Positions 17,923 through 26,400 of a stretch of DNA of 64,000 nucleotides are shown piece by piece. Origin of the DNA: Natronococcus sp. A-GB1 (GTDB lineage Archaea > Halobacteriota > Halobacteria > Halobacteriales > Natrialbaceae); contig NZ_JARUKW010000001.1 of the NCBI RefSeq assembly GCF_029688845.1, positions 186,001-250,000 of the forward strand. Direction: 5' to 3'. Position 1 is the first letter of the stretch, and each line of letters opens with the position of its first letter. The notes beneath the pieces are model-generated. The model was not told the origin of the DNA. It searched no databases and saw only the letters and a program-made list of their open reading frames with translations. A program made the translations under genes and the position numbers.

Positions 17923-19158
17923 ATGGGGGCCCGCCGAACGATCCCGGTCAAGCTCGACGTGACCGACAGCGACGCGGACCTTCTTCACGAAACGGTTCAA
18001 CAGTTCCTCGACGCTGCTAACTACGTCGTCGATGCTGCGTACGACGGTGAGTGGATCGAGACGCGGAAGTCAGTATTGAACGACAAAACGTACGACGACG
18101 TGCGCGACCGAACGGAGTTGCATAGCAACCACGTTCAGTCCGCCCGTGATCGTGCGGTGGACGCGCTCAAGTCCACCGTCGCGAAGTGGGAGCGGGATAA
18201 AGAAGCGTCGTTGCCGACGTTTACCTCGCCGTTCGTCGAGTACAACCAACGGAACGCGACATTCCACGACGATCACGCGACGCTCTCGACTGTCGATGGG
18301 CGCATCACCGCCGAGTACGTATTGCCCGACGAAAACCGCGATACGCCCCACTCCAAGTACCTGTTTTCCGACGACTACGAGACGACTGGCGCAACGGTTC
18401 ACTATCGCGAAACTACTGACGAGTTCTACCTTCACGTCCGAACAAAGGCGGACGTGGGCGATCCCGAACCGCCCGAGAACGGAACGGTTCTCGGTGTGGA
18501 CCTCGGGGTCGAGAACATCGCCGTCACGTCGACCGGCGTATTCTGGGCTGCTGATGAGCTCGATCACTGGCATCGCGAGTATGAGAAGCGCCGCGCGTCC
18601 ATGCACCAACGCGGAACGCGGTACGCCCACGAGGCGATCCAGCGCGTCGGCGAAACCGAGACGGGTCGGTTCGAGCAGGTGTTTCACTGCATCGCGAATG
18701 AGATTCTCGACGAGGCTGACGACCGGGGGTGTTCGTACATCGCTTTCGAAGACTTGACCGATATCCGCGAGCGGATGCCCGGTGCGAAGCGTCTCCACGC
18801 ATGGGCGTTTCGCCGTCTCTATGAGTATGTCGAATATAAGGCTGAAGAGCGCGGGATCGTCGTTAAACAGGTCAACCCAGCGAACACGTCGCAGCGATGT
18901 TCCTCATGTGGTCATACGGCTAAGGACAACCGGCCGACACAGGACTCCTTTGAGTGTCAGTCGTGTGGCTACGCGAATCACGCGGACTACAACGCTGCGA
19001 AGAACGTCGGCTATCGACTCCTCCAGAACCAAACTGGGGCTGGGGGAGGCGCACCCGTAGGCGTGCGCTTGAACACCGGGATGTTGAACGCGAACGGGGT
19101 CAAATCCGTACCTGATTCGGTTAGAGCGGGAGTCCATGGTGAAAGCCCACGGCTTTAG
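17923..19158 (+). CDS. tnpB: TnpB RNA-guided endonuclease
   Basis: A 411-residue TnpB. The RuvC catalytic residues are visible: Asp193 in [11 protein letters not shown], Glu276 in [13 protein letters not shown] and Asp355 in [11 protein letters not shown] four-cysteine zinc ribbon (CSSCGHT at 326-329, CQSCGY at 345-348) is inserted as expected. All catalytic positions are intact, so the nuclease is likely active with a guide RNA made from the 3' end of its own transcript and the flanking right end. In-frame ATGs at 17902 and 17917 would add up to seven residues. TnpB proteins cut DNA beside a short transposon-adjacent motif and help retain the element. Confidence 0.88.
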   Translation: MGARRTIPVKLDVTDSDADLLHETVQQFLDAANYVVDAAYDGEWIETRKSVLNDKTYDDVRDRTELHSNHVQSARDRAVDALKSTVAKWERDKEASLPTFTSPFVEYNQRNATFHDDHATLSTVDGRITAEYVLPDENRDTPHSKYLFSDDYETTGATVHYRETTDEFYLHVRTKADVGDPEPPENGTVLGVDLGVENIAVTSTGVFWAADELDHWHREYEKRRASMHQRGTRYAHEAIQRVGETETGRFEQVFHCIANEILDEADDRGCSYIAFEDLTDIRERMPGAKRLHAWAFRRLYEYVEYKAEERGIVVKQVNPANTSQRCSSCGHTAKDNRPTQDSFECQSCGYANHADYNAAKNVGYRLLQNQTGAGGGAPVGVRLNTGMLNANGVKSVPDSVRAGVHGESPRL

Positions 19159-19170
19159 CCGTGGGTTAGC

Positions 19171-20024
19171 TTACTTCGATTACGGTGTTCTCGTCTCGAT
19201 GATGACCTCTCCACTTCGATACCGGTACTACACTCGTCTCATTCTAGGGTTGGCGTCTTTGTCTCGAGAACTGGGCTCTTCGTGGAACATAGTAGAACCG
19301 TTGAAACGATTCGCTCACCGACTGCACTCGAGTGGCCAGATCGGTCGTGGTGGCCGCTGATTCGCGACCCGAAGCGTAATAACGCTCTACATGTAGCTCG
19401 ACCGGTCTTTGCACTTCAGAGCCGATTCCTCACCGATCGCAGCCTGTGGTCACTCGCTGCGTTACCACGTACAGCATCGCACTTCACCCACCCGTCTACG
19501 GCCAGTGTGGGCGCTGATGGGCCGTGCTCGGTCCCCTCGAGCGAAACCGATAACCGCCATCTTACCGCCCAAATCGGTCGAAACGGAGTGTTTCCGTTCG
19601 ATAACCCTCGGTTGCTCGAGCCCGGGGCCGATACGGATAGCCCTGCCCTCGAGCAGGGGCTATCCAAACAGCTACCACCGCTTTGTGGGTCGCTCCAAAT
19701 GCACCGAATAGCGACGAATCGGGTCGGATGTCGAAGAAACGACGACGATCGCCCCGTGCGAGCGGACCCGTCGGATCGGCCGACGGTTCGATCGCCGGGA
19801 GCGATCGACGGAGACCAGCGCCCATGAGACTATCGAACCAAGCGACGCGTCGGCCCCACGACCACCGAGTGATGGCCACCCCCGGCGCTCGAGCCCCCGC
19901 TCGCCACGATCGCATCAGCGCGGACGGCCTCAAGCAACGCGATCCTGACCGCGGCCGTCTGTATCGTCGCGGTTCCGGGGCGTCTCGGGACCGGCTCCGT
20001 TTCCACTCCACTTCACACTGAACG
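19171..20024. other. Gene-poor intergenic region
   Basis: No convincing coding frame in about 850 nt; open frames on both strands lack haloarchaeal composition. One strong hairpin is present at 19635-19665: GGATAGCCCTGC pairs with GCAGGGGCTATCC through 12 bp with one bulged base. The rest looks like decayed sequence next to the TnpB element. Confidence 0.5.
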
Positions 20025-22481
20025 ATGATCCCCACCAACTTTTCGCGTCGAGACGTGCTCAAGACGATGGCAAGCACCCCGGTCGCCGGCTCCGGTATCG
20101 GAGCGGCCGCGGGAGACGACTCCGACGACGACTGCCACCGGTACGTCGTCGGAACGTCGCCTGACGCTTCGACGAGATCGATCTCGAGCGACGCCGTCGC
20201 GGTCCACCGAACGCTTTCGTTCGGTTCGGCCGGCGGTGCGACGGTCTGTACGTGTACCGACGACGTCGCCGCCAAGTACGAGACGCGAAGCGACGTACGG
20301 TACGTCGTTCCCGACTACCGCAGACACGCGATCGGTCCCGCCGCGGTCTCGAGCGGGCGAGCGAGTACCGCGCTCGAGCCCGGTCCGGGCGACGACCAGG
20401 TCGTCCCCTGGGGAATCGAGCGGCTCGGCGTCGACTCGCTCCCGTCGAAAACCGACTCGAGTCGCGAGTCGACCATTGCCGTTCTGGACACCGGGATCGA
20501 CCCGGACCACGAGAGCCTCGAGGTCGACGACGGCGCCTCGTTCGTCGACTGCGAGGACGGCTGTGACGACGACTGGGAGGACGACGGTACCCACGGCACC
20601 CACATTGCCGGGACGGCGGCGGCCGCGGACAACGACGTCGGCGTCGTCGGGGTCACTCCCGACGCCGAACTGTGCGCCGTCAAGGTGCTCGACGGCGACG
20701 GCGGGGGACGTGACTCCGAGATCGCCGCGGCCATCGAGTGGTGTGCCGACGAGGGGCTCGAGATCCTCACGCTGAGTCTGGGCGGGCCCGAGCCGGGGCC
20801 GATCCTCGAGGACGCCATCGAATACGCCTACGAGAACGGCACCCTCGTTTTCGCGGCCGCGGGCAACGCCGGGCCCGACGAGGGCACCGTCGACTACCCC
20901 GCCGCGTACGACACCTGCATCGCCGTCGGGGCGACCGACTCCCGCGACGAGATCGCGGACTTCTCCGCTCGCGGGGCGGGTCTCGAGCTGGTCGCCCCCG
21001 GCGTCGACGTCGTGTCGACGACGCCGGGCGACGACTACGAGACTATGGACGGGACGTCGATGGCCGTGCCCCACGTCGCGGGGCTCGCGGCGCGACTGCT
21101 CGAGGCCGGCGTTCCCCACGCCGAGAATACGGGCGATCCGGACGATCCGGGTGGGGTCCGCGGTATCCTTCGGAAGACCGCCGAGGACCTGGGCGTCGAC
21201 GAGACCGAACAGGGGTACGGACTGGTCGACGCCGCGAGCGCGGCCGAAGCGATCGAGGCCGTCGCCACGGAGGGGGCGACGGCGGTGCGGGCCTCGAGGG
21301 CGACGCTCACCGGAGCGGTCCGGTCGCTCGAGGACGACGGGACCGCCGACGGGTTCTTCGAGTGGCGACCGGCGGACGGAGACGACTGGTCCGAGACCGA
21401 CTCGCAGGCTGTCGAAGAGGACGAGACGTTCGAGGCGACCGTCGAGGACCTCGAGGCCGAGACCGAGTACGAGTTCCGGGCCGTCGTCGAGTCGGACTCC
21501 GGAAACGAAACCGGTGAGGCCGCGGCGTTTACCACCGGCGCCGACTCGCTGGCGGTCGAAACCGACGACGCGAGTCCCGTCGATCACGGCTCGCTGCACT
21601 GCGTCGGCTCCCTCGAGGGGGTCGCCGACGCCGACGCCGTCGAGGCGGGGTTCCAGCGGCGGGCGGCCGACGGCGACGACGACTCCTGGACCGATACTGA
21701 GCGATCCGAACGGGCCGGCATCGGCGAGTTCGAGGAGGAGCTGTCAGGGCTCGAGCCCGAGACCGTCTACGAGGTTCGCGCCGTCGTGGTGGACGACGAC
21801 GAGACCGCGACGGGCGACGCTGTCTCCGTCGAGACCGAGCCCGAGCCCGGGGTCCCCGAACTCGAGGCGTTCGAGGTGTCGGACAACAGCTCGCAGAACT
21901 CGGTCGGGGCGTCGGTTCAGTGGACGGTCACCGACCGGGACGGCGACCTGTCTGAGATCACCTCCGAACTCCGGTACGCCGACGACGAGGAGGTGCTCCA
22001 CAGCGCGACCTCGGAGCTCGAGGGCGGCGAGGAGAGCGGAACGCACACCCTCAGAAACACCGACCGGATCGAGGGGGCCGGCGAGGAGTACGAGATCGCG
22101 ATCAGGGCGACCGACCACGAGGACAACGCGGTCGACGCGAGCGAGGAGGTCATGCTCGACGAGCGGTCTCCGGCGCCCTCGATCGACTCCTTCGAGGTCG
22201 AGGCGACGGACTTCCTCGGAACGCCCGCCGCCGATGTCGAGTGGGAAGTCTCGGACGAGGGCGGCGAGCTCTGGGACCTCGAGCTCGAGTTGCGCCTCGC
22301 GGACGACGAGGAGGTGCTCGACGACGCGAGTTCGATGGCCAGAGGGGAGGAAGACGCCGGAGACCACCGCCTCACCGGAACCGACGACGGTGCGGGCCGG
22401 GAGCACGAGGTCACGATCACGGTCACCGACTACTTCGAGCAGACTACGACCGAGACCAAGCGGGTGACGCTCGACGTCTAG
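20025..22481 (+). CDS. Halolysin-like subtilase (S8) with Fn3-like C-terminal domains
   Basis: An 818-residue secreted protease. The N-terminus has a twin-arginine signal (SRRDVLKTMAS). A propeptide covers about 35-125. The catalytic domain spans about 130-420 with Asp155 (AVLDTGID), His190 (DGTHGTHIAGT), the oxyanion Asn281 (AAGNAGP) and Ser345 (DGTSMAVPHVAG), so the triad is complete. After residue 425 come two fibronectin type III-like modules (YEFRAVVESDSGNETGEA and YEVRAVVVDDDETATGDA) and two further similar repeats (RYADDEEVLHSATSELEGGE and RLADDEEVLDDASSMARGEE), each ending in an Asp/His-rich strand. Likely exported by Tat, active at high salt, with C-terminal binding modules longer than in classical halolysins. 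Confidence 0.9.
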   Translation: MIPTNFSRRDVLKTMASTPVAGSGIGAAAGDDSDDDCHRYVVGTSPDASTRSISSDAVAVHRTLSFGSAGGATVCTCTDDVAAKYETRSDVRYVVPDYRRHAIGPAAVSSGRASTALEPGPGDDQVVPWGIERLGVDSLPSKTDSSRESTIAVLDTGIDPDHESLEVDDGASFVDCEDGCDDDWEDDGTHGTHIAGTAAAADNDVGVVGVTPDAELCAVKVLDGDGGGRDSEIAAAIEWCADEGLEILTLSLGGPEPGPILEDAIEYAYENGTLVFAAAGNAGPDEGTVDYPAAYDTCIAVGATDSRDEIADFSARGAGLELVAPGVDVVSTTPGDDYETMDGTSMAVPHVAGLAARLLEAGVPHAENTGDPDDPGGVRGILRKTAEDLGVDETEQGYGLVDAASAAEAIEAVATEGATAVRASRATLTGAVRSLEDDGTADGFFEWRPADGDDWSETDSQAVEEDETFEATVEDLEAETEYEFRAVVESDSGNETGEAAAFTTGADSLAVETDDASPVDHGSLHCVGSLEGVADADAVEAGFQRRAADGDDDSWTDTERSERAGIGEFEEELSGLEPETVYEVRAVVVDDDETATGDAVSVETEPEPGVPELEAFEVSDNSSQNSVGASVQWTVTDRDGDLSEITSELRYADDEEVLHSATSELEGGEESGTHTLRNTDRIEGAGEEYEIAIRATDHEDNAVDASEEVMLDERSPAPSIDSFEVEATDFLGTPAADVEWEVSDEGGELWDLELELRLADDEEVLDDASSMARGEEDAGDHRLTGTDDGAGREHEVTITVTDYFEQTTTETKRVTLDV

Positions 22482-22655
22482 ACGCCGACGAAGAGGGTAC
22501 CGTCTCGGTACCGGACTAGATCGGTCCCGGTCGACTACGACTGACGTCCGTCGGTTCTGCCGATCGAACGGCGTCGGTGGAGAGCTAAAGTGGCCGGAGC
22601 GAGTAGGAAGAGTAGATGATCCGATTCGACGACACGATCACGGGGGTGGGCTGAC

Positions 22656-22985
22656 GTGAGCGCTGACGGTCGAGCCGGAACCGAGAGCCGGCGAGTTGGG
22701 GAGCCGGACCCCGGTACGCCGGCTCGGTCCCGTCGATCCGCGACCGACGCGGCGGACCCGTCGCTCTCCAGGGGTCGAACCGAGGACGCGAGCGAGCCGC
22801 CGACGGGCTCGAGGAACCTCGGGGGACGCTGTCCTCGCTGTCGGGAACGACTCGAGAGTCGACTCAAGGTTCGCTACGACGACGAACTGAGCGCTCGGCT
22901 CCTCCTCGAGGGGTACTGTCGAAGCTGTACGTACTACGTCGAGGGCGGGATGGTCACGTTCGCGATGGGCGAAGTACGGTTCTGA
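22656..22985 (+). CDS. Small zinc-finger-like protein
   Basis: A 109-residue protein from a GTG start. The first 55 residues are low complexity and may be untranslated if a later start is used. The second half has two CxxC pairs (CPRC and CRSC, about 30 residues apart) around a stretch RLESRLKVRYDDELSARLLL, typical of haloarchaeal zinc-knuckle proteins. It lies downstream of the protease on the same strand, 174 nt away. Function unknown. Confidence 0.6.
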   Translation: MSADGRAGTESRRVGEPDPGTPARSRRSATDAADPSLSRGRTEDASEPPTGSRNLGGRCPRCRERLESRLKVRYDDELSARLLLEGYCRSCTYYVEGGMVTFAMGEVRF

Positions 22986-23065
22986 GTCCGTCCGATACGT
23001 CAGGCATCGACCGAGGCTCGAGGACGTAGGCGTACCGCCGAAGCCGGTATCCGAGGTCCGGATCG

Positions 23066-23236
23066 TCACTCGACCTCGCCGAGCGAGAGGGCGTACGTCG
23101 AACTGATCCACGCCTCGGTGCGGTTCTCGTCGTAGATGACGGTCTCGTCGTCCTGCGTATTGTAGGTCCCGATCGCGGAGGAAGGGCCGGGAAGCTCCGG
23201 ATCGGCGTCGGCGGATGGGGGAGTGGACGTTGACAT
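23066..23236 (-). CDS. DUF7331 family small protein
   Basis: A 56-residue protein MSTSTPPSADADPELPGPSS, then ending AWISSTYALSLGEVE. The C-terminal pattern 'Y.....E.VIYDE...AWI.ST.AL.L' is a recurring haloarchaeal small-protein family. The ATG at 23236 follows a non-coding-looking upstream extension. Role unknown. Confidence 0.7.
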   Translation of the reverse strand: MSTSTPPSADADPELPGPSSAIGTYNTQDDETVIYDENRTEAWISSTYALSLGEVE

Positions 23237-23373
23237 AGGTTCGATTCCTTGGTTTCCTACATGAACCCACGCGCCGGCGGGGAAAGAAACCGGAGCCGAG
23301 ACACCTCTCCGTCGGCGACCGAGCCACGTTGACTGCTCGCATTTGCCGAACCCGTGTTTCTCCCGGTCCGATC

Positions 23374-23775
23374 TCACCTACCGGCCGAGCGATCGTGTCT
23401 GCCCAGCGGGACGAGCGAGTGGTGGACGTGTTCGACGCCCTCGATCGCCCGCAGCTTCTCGATGAACGAGGCGATCGCGTCGGTCTCGGCCTCGAGTACG
23501 AACAGATCGAGACAGTAGTCGGCAACGTGGCTGTGATCGGTGGCCGCGATCACGTCGTCGAACTCGTGGCGAAGCGCCGCGACGCGGCGCTCGATACGCT
23601 GCGTTCCGAAGTCGTAGCGCACGGTGACGGTTCCCGCGAGGGCTCCCTCCTCGAACCGGTCGTCCTCGAACGCCTCGAGTAACGACCGCGTCCCCTCCCG
23701 GACGACCTCGCTTCGACCCGAGTACTCGTGATCCGACGCGTGGTCGTCGAGTCGCTCGAGCAGTTCCTCGGGCAT
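23374..23775 (-). CDS. nikR: NikR-family ribbon-helix-helix metal-responsive regulator
   Basis: A protein of at least 133 residues: an N-terminal ribbon-helix-helix (MPEELLERLDDHASDHEYSG, then RSEVVREGTRSLL) and a C-terminal ACT-like metal-binding domain (ATDHSHVADYCLDLFVLE with His, His and Cys at the NikR ligand positions). Relatives begin several residues earlier with a strand of the type AVVSLS before MPEELL. That strand is encoded here (IAVVSLS) but opens with an ATA codon at the place where a start codon would be expected, so either a non-standard start is used or the DNA-binding strand is lost. It is divergent from the CobW pair, which may be its target. Confidence 0.75.
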   Translation of the reverse strand: MPEELLERLDDHASDHEYSGRSEVVREGTRSLLEAFEDDRFEEGALAGTVTVRYDFGTQRIERRVAALRHEFDDVIAATDHSHVADYCLDLFVLEAETDAIASFIEKLRAIEGVEHVHHSLVPLGRHDRSAGR

Positions 23776-23900
23776 CGAGAGGCTGACGACGGCTATATAT
23801 TAAAATACAGGATTAAATTAATATTATTTGTTATCCAGACTCGGGCAGGGATATAATAACTAACATTAACAAGACACCGGACCGTATTCACAACGCGTCT
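23776..23900. promoter_or_regulatory. Divergent AT-rich control region between nikR and the CobW pair
   Basis: The 125-nt spacer is far more AT-rich than its surroundings. It holds TATATATT at 23793-23800 next to the regulator, a TTAATATTA-like symmetrical element around 23817-23828 and a second TATA-like box (GATATAATAA, about 23850-23859) about 45 nt upstream of the first CobW start. An operator for the adjacent metal regulator is plausible; no classical NikR palindrome is visible. Confidence 0.45.
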
Positions 23901-25106
23901 ATGAGCAACGAACGCATCCCGGTGACCGTGCTGAGCGGCAGCCTCGGTGCCGGCAAGACGACCGTACTCAACCACGTGCTAACCGCGGACCACGGCCTCG
24001 AGGTCGCCGTCGTCGTCAACGATATGGGCGACGTCAACGTCGACGCTGAACACGTCACCCAGCAGTCGGACCTGGGGGGCGAGGAGGAGATCATCGAGAT
24101 GTCCAACGGCTGCATCTGCTGTCGGCTTCGCGGGGACATGCTCGACGAGGTCGGGCGGCTCGCGGATCGACGGGAGTTCGACTACCTGCTGGTCGAGTCT
24201 TCGGGAATCTCGGAGCCAATTCCGGTGGCTCAGACGTTCGCCATGGGGTTCGAGGACGCGGAATTCGATCCGACTGACACCTACGAACTCGACACGATGG
24301 TGACGGTCGCGAACGCTCACAGCTTCTGGGAGTCGTTCGACTCCGGGGAGGCGCTGGCGGCGGAGGTTCCTACTGGGGAGTCGGGTCGGGTTCCGGAGAC
24401 GGTGCTCCTCGATCAGATCGAGTTCTGTGACGTCCTCCTGTTGAACAAGTGCCATCTCGTCCCCGACGACGCCCTCGAGGAGATCGAGGCCGTCCTCGAA
24501 CGGCTGCAGCCGCGCGCGAAGATCGTCCGCACCGAGTTCGGTAACGTCGACCCCGACGAGATTCTCGGCACCGAGCGGTTCGACTTTCAGAACGCCTCGA
24601 ACTCGGCGGGCTGGAAACACGAGCTCCAGCACGACCACCACCACGACCCCCAGGAGGAACACGGCGTCACCTCCTTCGTCTACGAGCGCGATCGGCCGTT
24701 CCACCCCGAACGGATCGCACAGCTACTCTCGGAGCTGCCCGACGAGTTGATCCGCGCGAAGGGCTTTTTCTGGAGCGCCGGCCGGGAGGACGTCGCGATG
24801 GGTGTCGACAAGGCCGGTACCTCCGTTCGCGCGGGACCGTCGGGACAGTGGCTCGCGAACCTCCCCGAGGCCGAACGCGAACAGTACTTCGCCGCCCGAC
24901 CCGGCCTCGAGGAAGACTGGGACGAGGAGTGGGGCGACCGGATGACCCGCCTCGTCTTCATCGGTCGGGAGTTCGACGGCGAGACGCTGATCGAGCGACT
25001 CGACGACTGTCTGCTAACTGACGCAGAGATGGACGACGACTGGTCGACGTACACCGATCCGTTCGAACCGGAAGAACGACGTGAGCTCGCGCTCGCGAAC
25101 GAGTAA
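23901..25106 (+). CDS. CobW/COG0523 family GTPase (metallochaperone), copy 1
   Basis: A 401-residue G3E GTPase. Walker A GSLGAGKTT is at 13-21 and the metal-binding CICC motif at 71-74. Residues around 240-255 form a His-rich loop (HELQHDHHHDPQEEHG). The C-terminal CobW_C domain runs from about 255. The base-recognition motif that is normally NKxD reads NKCH (LLLNKCHLVPDD), so nucleotide preference may be altered. The last base of its stop codon is the first base of the next gene's ATG, so the two CobW proteins are translated together. Family members hand zinc, nickel or cobalt to client enzymes under metal scarcity. Confidence 0.85.
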   Translation: MSNERIPVTVLSGSLGAGKTTVLNHVLTADHGLEVAVVVNDMGDVNVDAEHVTQQSDLGGEEEIIEMSNGCICCRLRGDMLDEVGRLADRREFDYLLVESSGISEPIPVAQTFAMGFEDAEFDPTDTYELDTMVTVANAHSFWESFDSGEALAAEVPTGESGRVPETVLLDQIEFCDVLLLNKCHLVPDDALEEIEAVLERLQPRAKIVRTEFGNVDPDEILGTERFDFQNASNSAGWKHELQHDHHHDPQEEHGVTSFVYERDRPFHPERIAQLLSELPDELIRAKGFFWSAGREDVAMGVDKAGTSVRAGPSGQWLANLPEAEREQYFAARPGLEEDWDEEWGDRMTRLVFIGREFDGETLIERLDDCLLTDAEMDDDWSTYTDPFEPEERRELALANE

Positions 25107-26392
25107 TGGCCGTTCCGGTTACCATCCTCTGTGGCGAGCTCGGCGCCGGGAAAACGACGCTGCTCTCGAGGCTGCTCGAGACCGCGGACAGCGAGATTGC
25201 CGTCCTGGTCAACGACGTCGGCGAGGTCAACGTCGACGCCAATCTCGTGGAAGCGCGCACCGATCTCGAAACCGGCGACGAGGTCGTCGCCCTCGAGAAC
25301 GGCTGCATCTGCTGTAGCCTGGGGGGCGAGCTCTCCCGTGCCGTCATCCGGCTCTGGAAGGAACACGAGTTCGACCACCTCGTCGTCGAGGCGTCGGGCG
25401 TCGGCGAGCCCGAACCGATCGCCCGCCAGTTCGTCCGCGGTCCAGCGGGCGGTCCCTACGACCTCGAGGCCGTCGTCACCGTCGTCGACGCGCGACGGTT
25501 CCACGACCGGTTCGCCGACGGCGACGACGTGCCAGTCCAGCAGGGAGCCGACGAGGAGGGCACGCGTCCCCTCTCGGATCTGGTCCTCGAGCAGGTGGAG
25601 TTCTGTGACCTGCTAGTCGTCAACAAGTGCGACCTCGTCAGCGGCGAGGAACGCGACCGGGTCGTCGCCCTGCTCGAGACGCTTCAGCCGCGTGCCGAGA
25701 TCATGATGAGCGAGTACGGCGATCTCGAGCCCGAAACGTTACTCGGAAGCGAGCGCTTCGAGCTCGAGACGGTCCGTGACTCGGCGGGCTGGAAGCGCCA
25801 GATCGAGGCCGACGCGGAGACGGGCGAGCAAGACCACGATGGTCATGATGAGAAACACGCCCACAATCACGACGGCGAAGACGGCGACGAAAACGACCCC
25901 GCTCACGACCACGCCCACCCCCCAGAACGGTACGGGATCGAGGTCGAGGGCTACCACCGCCGTCGGCCGTTCCACCCCGAGCGGTTCGCCGAGCTACTGC
26001 GGTCGCTACCCGACGGACTGGTTCGCGCGAAGGGGCTCACGTGGATCGCCGGCCGCGAGAAGCAGGCGATCACGACGAGCACCGCTGGCACCGAGACCAC
26101 GCTCGAGGTGACCGGGCGCTGGATCGCCAGCTTCTCCGAAGAGCGCCAGGAGACGTACCGCCAGGGCCAGCCCGACCTCGCGTGGGACGACGAACACGGC
26201 GACCGGGAGATCCGGCTGGCACTCATCGGTCGCGACGTCGACTGGACGGCCCTCGAGTCCCGGCTCGACGACTGTCTGCTGACCGACGAGGAGATGGGCA
26301 CGGACTGGAGCAAGTACGAGAACCCCGCCCCGACGGGAATGGGCGAGACGGTGGCGATCTCGAGTGTCTCCGATCCGGAGGCGTCGAGCTGA
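25106..26392 (+). CDS. CobW/COG0523 family GTPase (metallochaperone), copy 2
   Basis: A 428-residue G3E GTPase, a diverged duplicate of the preceding gene. Walker A GELGAGKTT, CICC metal motif (CICCSLGGEL), an intact NKCD guanine motif and a C-terminal CobW_C domain are present. Between the GTPase and C-terminal domains is a long His/Asp-rich insertion (EQDHDGHDEKHAHNHDGEDG, then DPAHDHAHPP) that can bind several divalent metal ions. The overlap with copy 1 and the divergent NikR-like gene point to a metal-responsive operon for zinc, nickel or cobalt handling. Confidence 0.86.
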   Translation: MAVPVTILCGELGAGKTTLLSRLLETADSEIAVLVNDVGEVNVDANLVEARTDLETGDEVVALENGCICCSLGGELSRAVIRLWKEHEFDHLVVEASGVGEPEPIARQFVRGPAGGPYDLEAVVTVVDARRFHDRFADGDDVPVQQGADEEGTRPLSDLVLEQVEFCDLLVVNKCDLVSGEERDRVVALLETLQPRAEIMMSEYGDLEPETLLGSERFELETVRDSAGWKRQIEADAETGEQDHDGHDEKHAHNHDGEDGDENDPAHDHAHPPERYGIEVEGYHRRRPFHPERFAELLRSLPDGLVRAKGLTWIAGREKQAITTSTAGTETTLEVTGRWIASFSEERQETYRQGQPDLAWDDEHGDREIRLALIGRDVDWTALESRLDDCLLTDEEMGTDWSKYENPAPTGMGETVAISSVSDPEASS

Positions 26393-26400
26393 CCCGGCAG

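Larger units (their letters stand above)
17797..19170 (+). mobile_element. Complete IS1341-type (IS200/IS605 family, tnpB-only) element
   Basis: The element carries one gene, tnpB, and no tnpA transposase. Left-end hairpin CCCACGAC-gtta-GTCGTGGG lies at 17804-17823; right-end hairpin CCCACGGC-ttta-GCCGTGGG at 19146-19165. The tnpB stop codon (19156-19158) is inside the right-end hairpin, as in elements where the guide (omega/reRNA) scaffold overlaps the end of the gene. Exact cleavage sites cannot be read from one copy; boundaries are the hairpins plus a few bases. Mobilisation would need a TnpA supplied from elsewhere. Confidence 0.8.

Noticed and set aside
19282-20021. Several open frames of 110-240 codons between the TnpB element and the protease
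   Set aside because: They contradict each other on both strands, are not acidic and have no recognisable domain.
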